From Bacillus luti (GTDB lineage Bacteria; Bacillota; Bacilli; Bacillales; Bacillaceae_G): a stretch of DNA of 64,000 bases. The stretch covers positions 1 to 64,000 of the forward strand of contig NZ_MACI01000026.1 in assembly GCF_001884105.1 (NCBI RefSeq). The letters run 5' to 3'. Within the stretch, counting starts at the first letter, position 1. The number at the start of each line of letters is the position of its first letter. This document shows, piece after piece, positions 63,153-64,000 of the stretch. The notes under the pieces are model-generated. The model saw only the letters and a list, made by a program, of their open reading frames with translations. It did no database searches and was not told the DNA's origin. Both the position numbers and the translations under genes were made by a program.

Positions 63153-64000
63153 TTATTTTACGATTTTTTCAAGCTCATCGAGTGAAAGATCTACTGAAAT
63201 AGAACCATCATTTGTTTCTTTCTTAATTGCATCTGTTACTTCTTTTGAATGATATAGTTCAATTACTTTTTTCAGTGTTGGATCATCTTTATCTTTCGTA
63301 CGAGCTGCGAAAATATTAATATATGGCTTCGCATTTTCATTCTTTGGGTCTTCTAAGAAAATTGGATCCTTCGCTGGATCTAATCCAGCTTGACCAGCAA
63401 CACCGTTATTAATAACTGAAGCTGCTACATCTTTTAATACACGAGGTGTTTGCTGTGCGATAACCGGTGTAATTTTTAATTTCTTCGGATTTTCAGCGAT
63501 ACCACTTGGATCTCCAAATAAACCAAAGTCTTTTTTAAGTTTTAATAACCCAGCTGCATCAAGAAGTTTTAATGCACGTGCTTGGTTCGTTGGATCATTT
63601 GGAATCGCAATTTCTGAACCATCTGGAATTTCATTTGCTTTCTTATGTTTTTCAGAGTATAAACCCATTGGTGCAATTTGCGTTGTACCAACAGCTGTAA
63701 TATCTAACTTATGCTCTTTTTTAAATTGCTCTAAGAAAGCAATATGCTGAAATGAGTTTAGTTCAATATCTCCATCAGCTAACGCTTTGTTTGGCGTCGT
63801 GTAATCAGAGAACTCAATCAGTTTAACTTTAATTCCTTCTTTTTCAGCTTTCCTCTTCAAAATTTCCCAAGCGTCTCCATCCGTTCCAGTTACACCGACA
63901 CGAACTACTTTTTCTTTCGCTCCTGCCCCTGTGTCTCCACTTGAGCAGCCGCTTAACGCTGAAATCCCTACAATCGCTGATAATGCAAATGCTAAAATTT
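63153..64000 (-). CDS. metQ: MetQ-type methionine ABC transporter binding lipoprotein, 5' end cut
   Basis: A partial gene; at least 282 residues are in the window and the frame runs off the right edge, where the signal peptide core and the lipobox LSGC are read near 63945. The NLPA/MetQ fold is clear: VVRVGVTGTDGDAWEILK, IEFSDYTTPNKALADGDIELNSFQHIAFLEQFKK (in parts), IAIPNDPTNQARALKLL and ITPVIAQQTPRVLKD. It binds D- or L-methionine or a related ligand for a MetNIQ importer whose other genes must lie beyond the window. The 3' UTR is unusually structured. Confidence 0.9.
   Translation of the reverse strand, partial: ILAFALSAIVGISALSGCSSGDTGAGAKEKVVRVGVTGTDGDAWEILKRKAEKEGIKVKLIEFSDYTTPNKALADGDIELNSFQHIAFLEQFKKEHKLDITAVGTTQIAPMGLYSEKHKKANEIPDGSEIAIPNDPTNQARALKLLDAAGLLKLKKDFGLFGDPSGIAENPKKLKITPVIAQQTPRVLKDVAASVINNGVAGQAGLDPAKDPIFLEDPKNENAKPYINIFAARTKDKDDPTLKKVIELYHSKEVTDAIKKETNDGSISVDLSLDELEKIVK

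Noticed and set aside
1..64000. CRISPR array, tRNA, rRNA or insertion sequence
   Set aside because: No regularly spaced repeats, cloverleaf clusters, rRNA blocks or transposase frames were seen on reading both strands.

Overview
The window looks like chromosomal DNA of the Bacillus cereus group (B. cereus, B. thuringiensis, B. anthracis and relatives). It is AT-rich, has strong AGGAGG-type ribosome binding sites with frequent TTG and GTG starts, and nearly every transcription unit ends in an intrinsic terminator. It carries Bacillus-type genes: spore coat CotB paralogues, a Fur-controlled siderophore importer, PerR-box ahpCF, a sigma-54 gab cluster, and gatCAB followed by dgkB and an rlmD/rlmCD-like gene as in B. 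subtilis. No rRNA, tRNA, CRISPR array, insertion sequence or prophage was seen. Gene order suggests the window runs opposite to the usual chromosome numbering of this group; that is from memory, not computed. Layout. 0.3-8.6 kb: a flavin oxidoreductase, two divergent chemoreceptors, a polar amino acid ABC importer (ATPase, binding protein, permease) and a membrane fatty acid desaturase. 9.2-16.3 kb: an FAD/Rieske oxidoreductase, a YcgL-like nucleotidyltransferase, a tandemly duplicated P-loop protein of unknown function, a small PqqD-like protein, an orphan sensor kinase and a saccharopine-dehydrogenase/homospermidine-synthase-like protein. 16.4-19.9 kb: three CotB-like coat genes behind a sigma-K-like promoter, then small hypothetical genes. 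20.3-24.7 kb: a ferredoxin-NADP reductase divergent from a siderophore importer, with two Fur boxes between them. 24.7-27.8 kb: a kinase, isomerase and aldolase operon that best fits 5-deoxyribose disposal, with a perfect cre site at its promoter. 28.2-30.4 kb: ahpC-ahpF under a PerR-like box. 30.5-38 kb: two small genes, then a cluster (M20 amidohydrolase, NhaC-type antiporter, regulator, N-succinyl-amino-acid racemase, GNAT) that fits D- to L-amino acid conversion. 38-46.6 kb: a YgjP-type metallopeptidase, a DUF1456 protein, an orphan GAF/PAS kinase, a dihydrouridine synthase, an RlmD-type methyltransferase, and a guanine riboswitch controlling nupC. 46.8-49.9 kb: a tiny membrane protein, a lipoprotein polysaccharide deacetylase, the M29 aminopeptidase ampS and an SMR transporter. 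50-54.4 kb: gabT, gabR and gabD with a -24/-12 promoter. 54.4-64 kb: a HAD hydrolase, dgkB, gatCAB, a YiaAB membrane protein, a MarR regulator with an ArsA-type ATPase sharing a duplicated operator, an HXXEE membrane protein, and a MetQ-type lipoprotein cut by the window end. The most interesting less-explained items are the duplicated P-loop protein, the MarR/ArsA module, the structured 3' UTR of the metQ-like gene, a hairpin that would hide the SMR start site, the 22-bp inverted repeat beside gatB, and the repeated placement of stop codons inside terminator hairpins.
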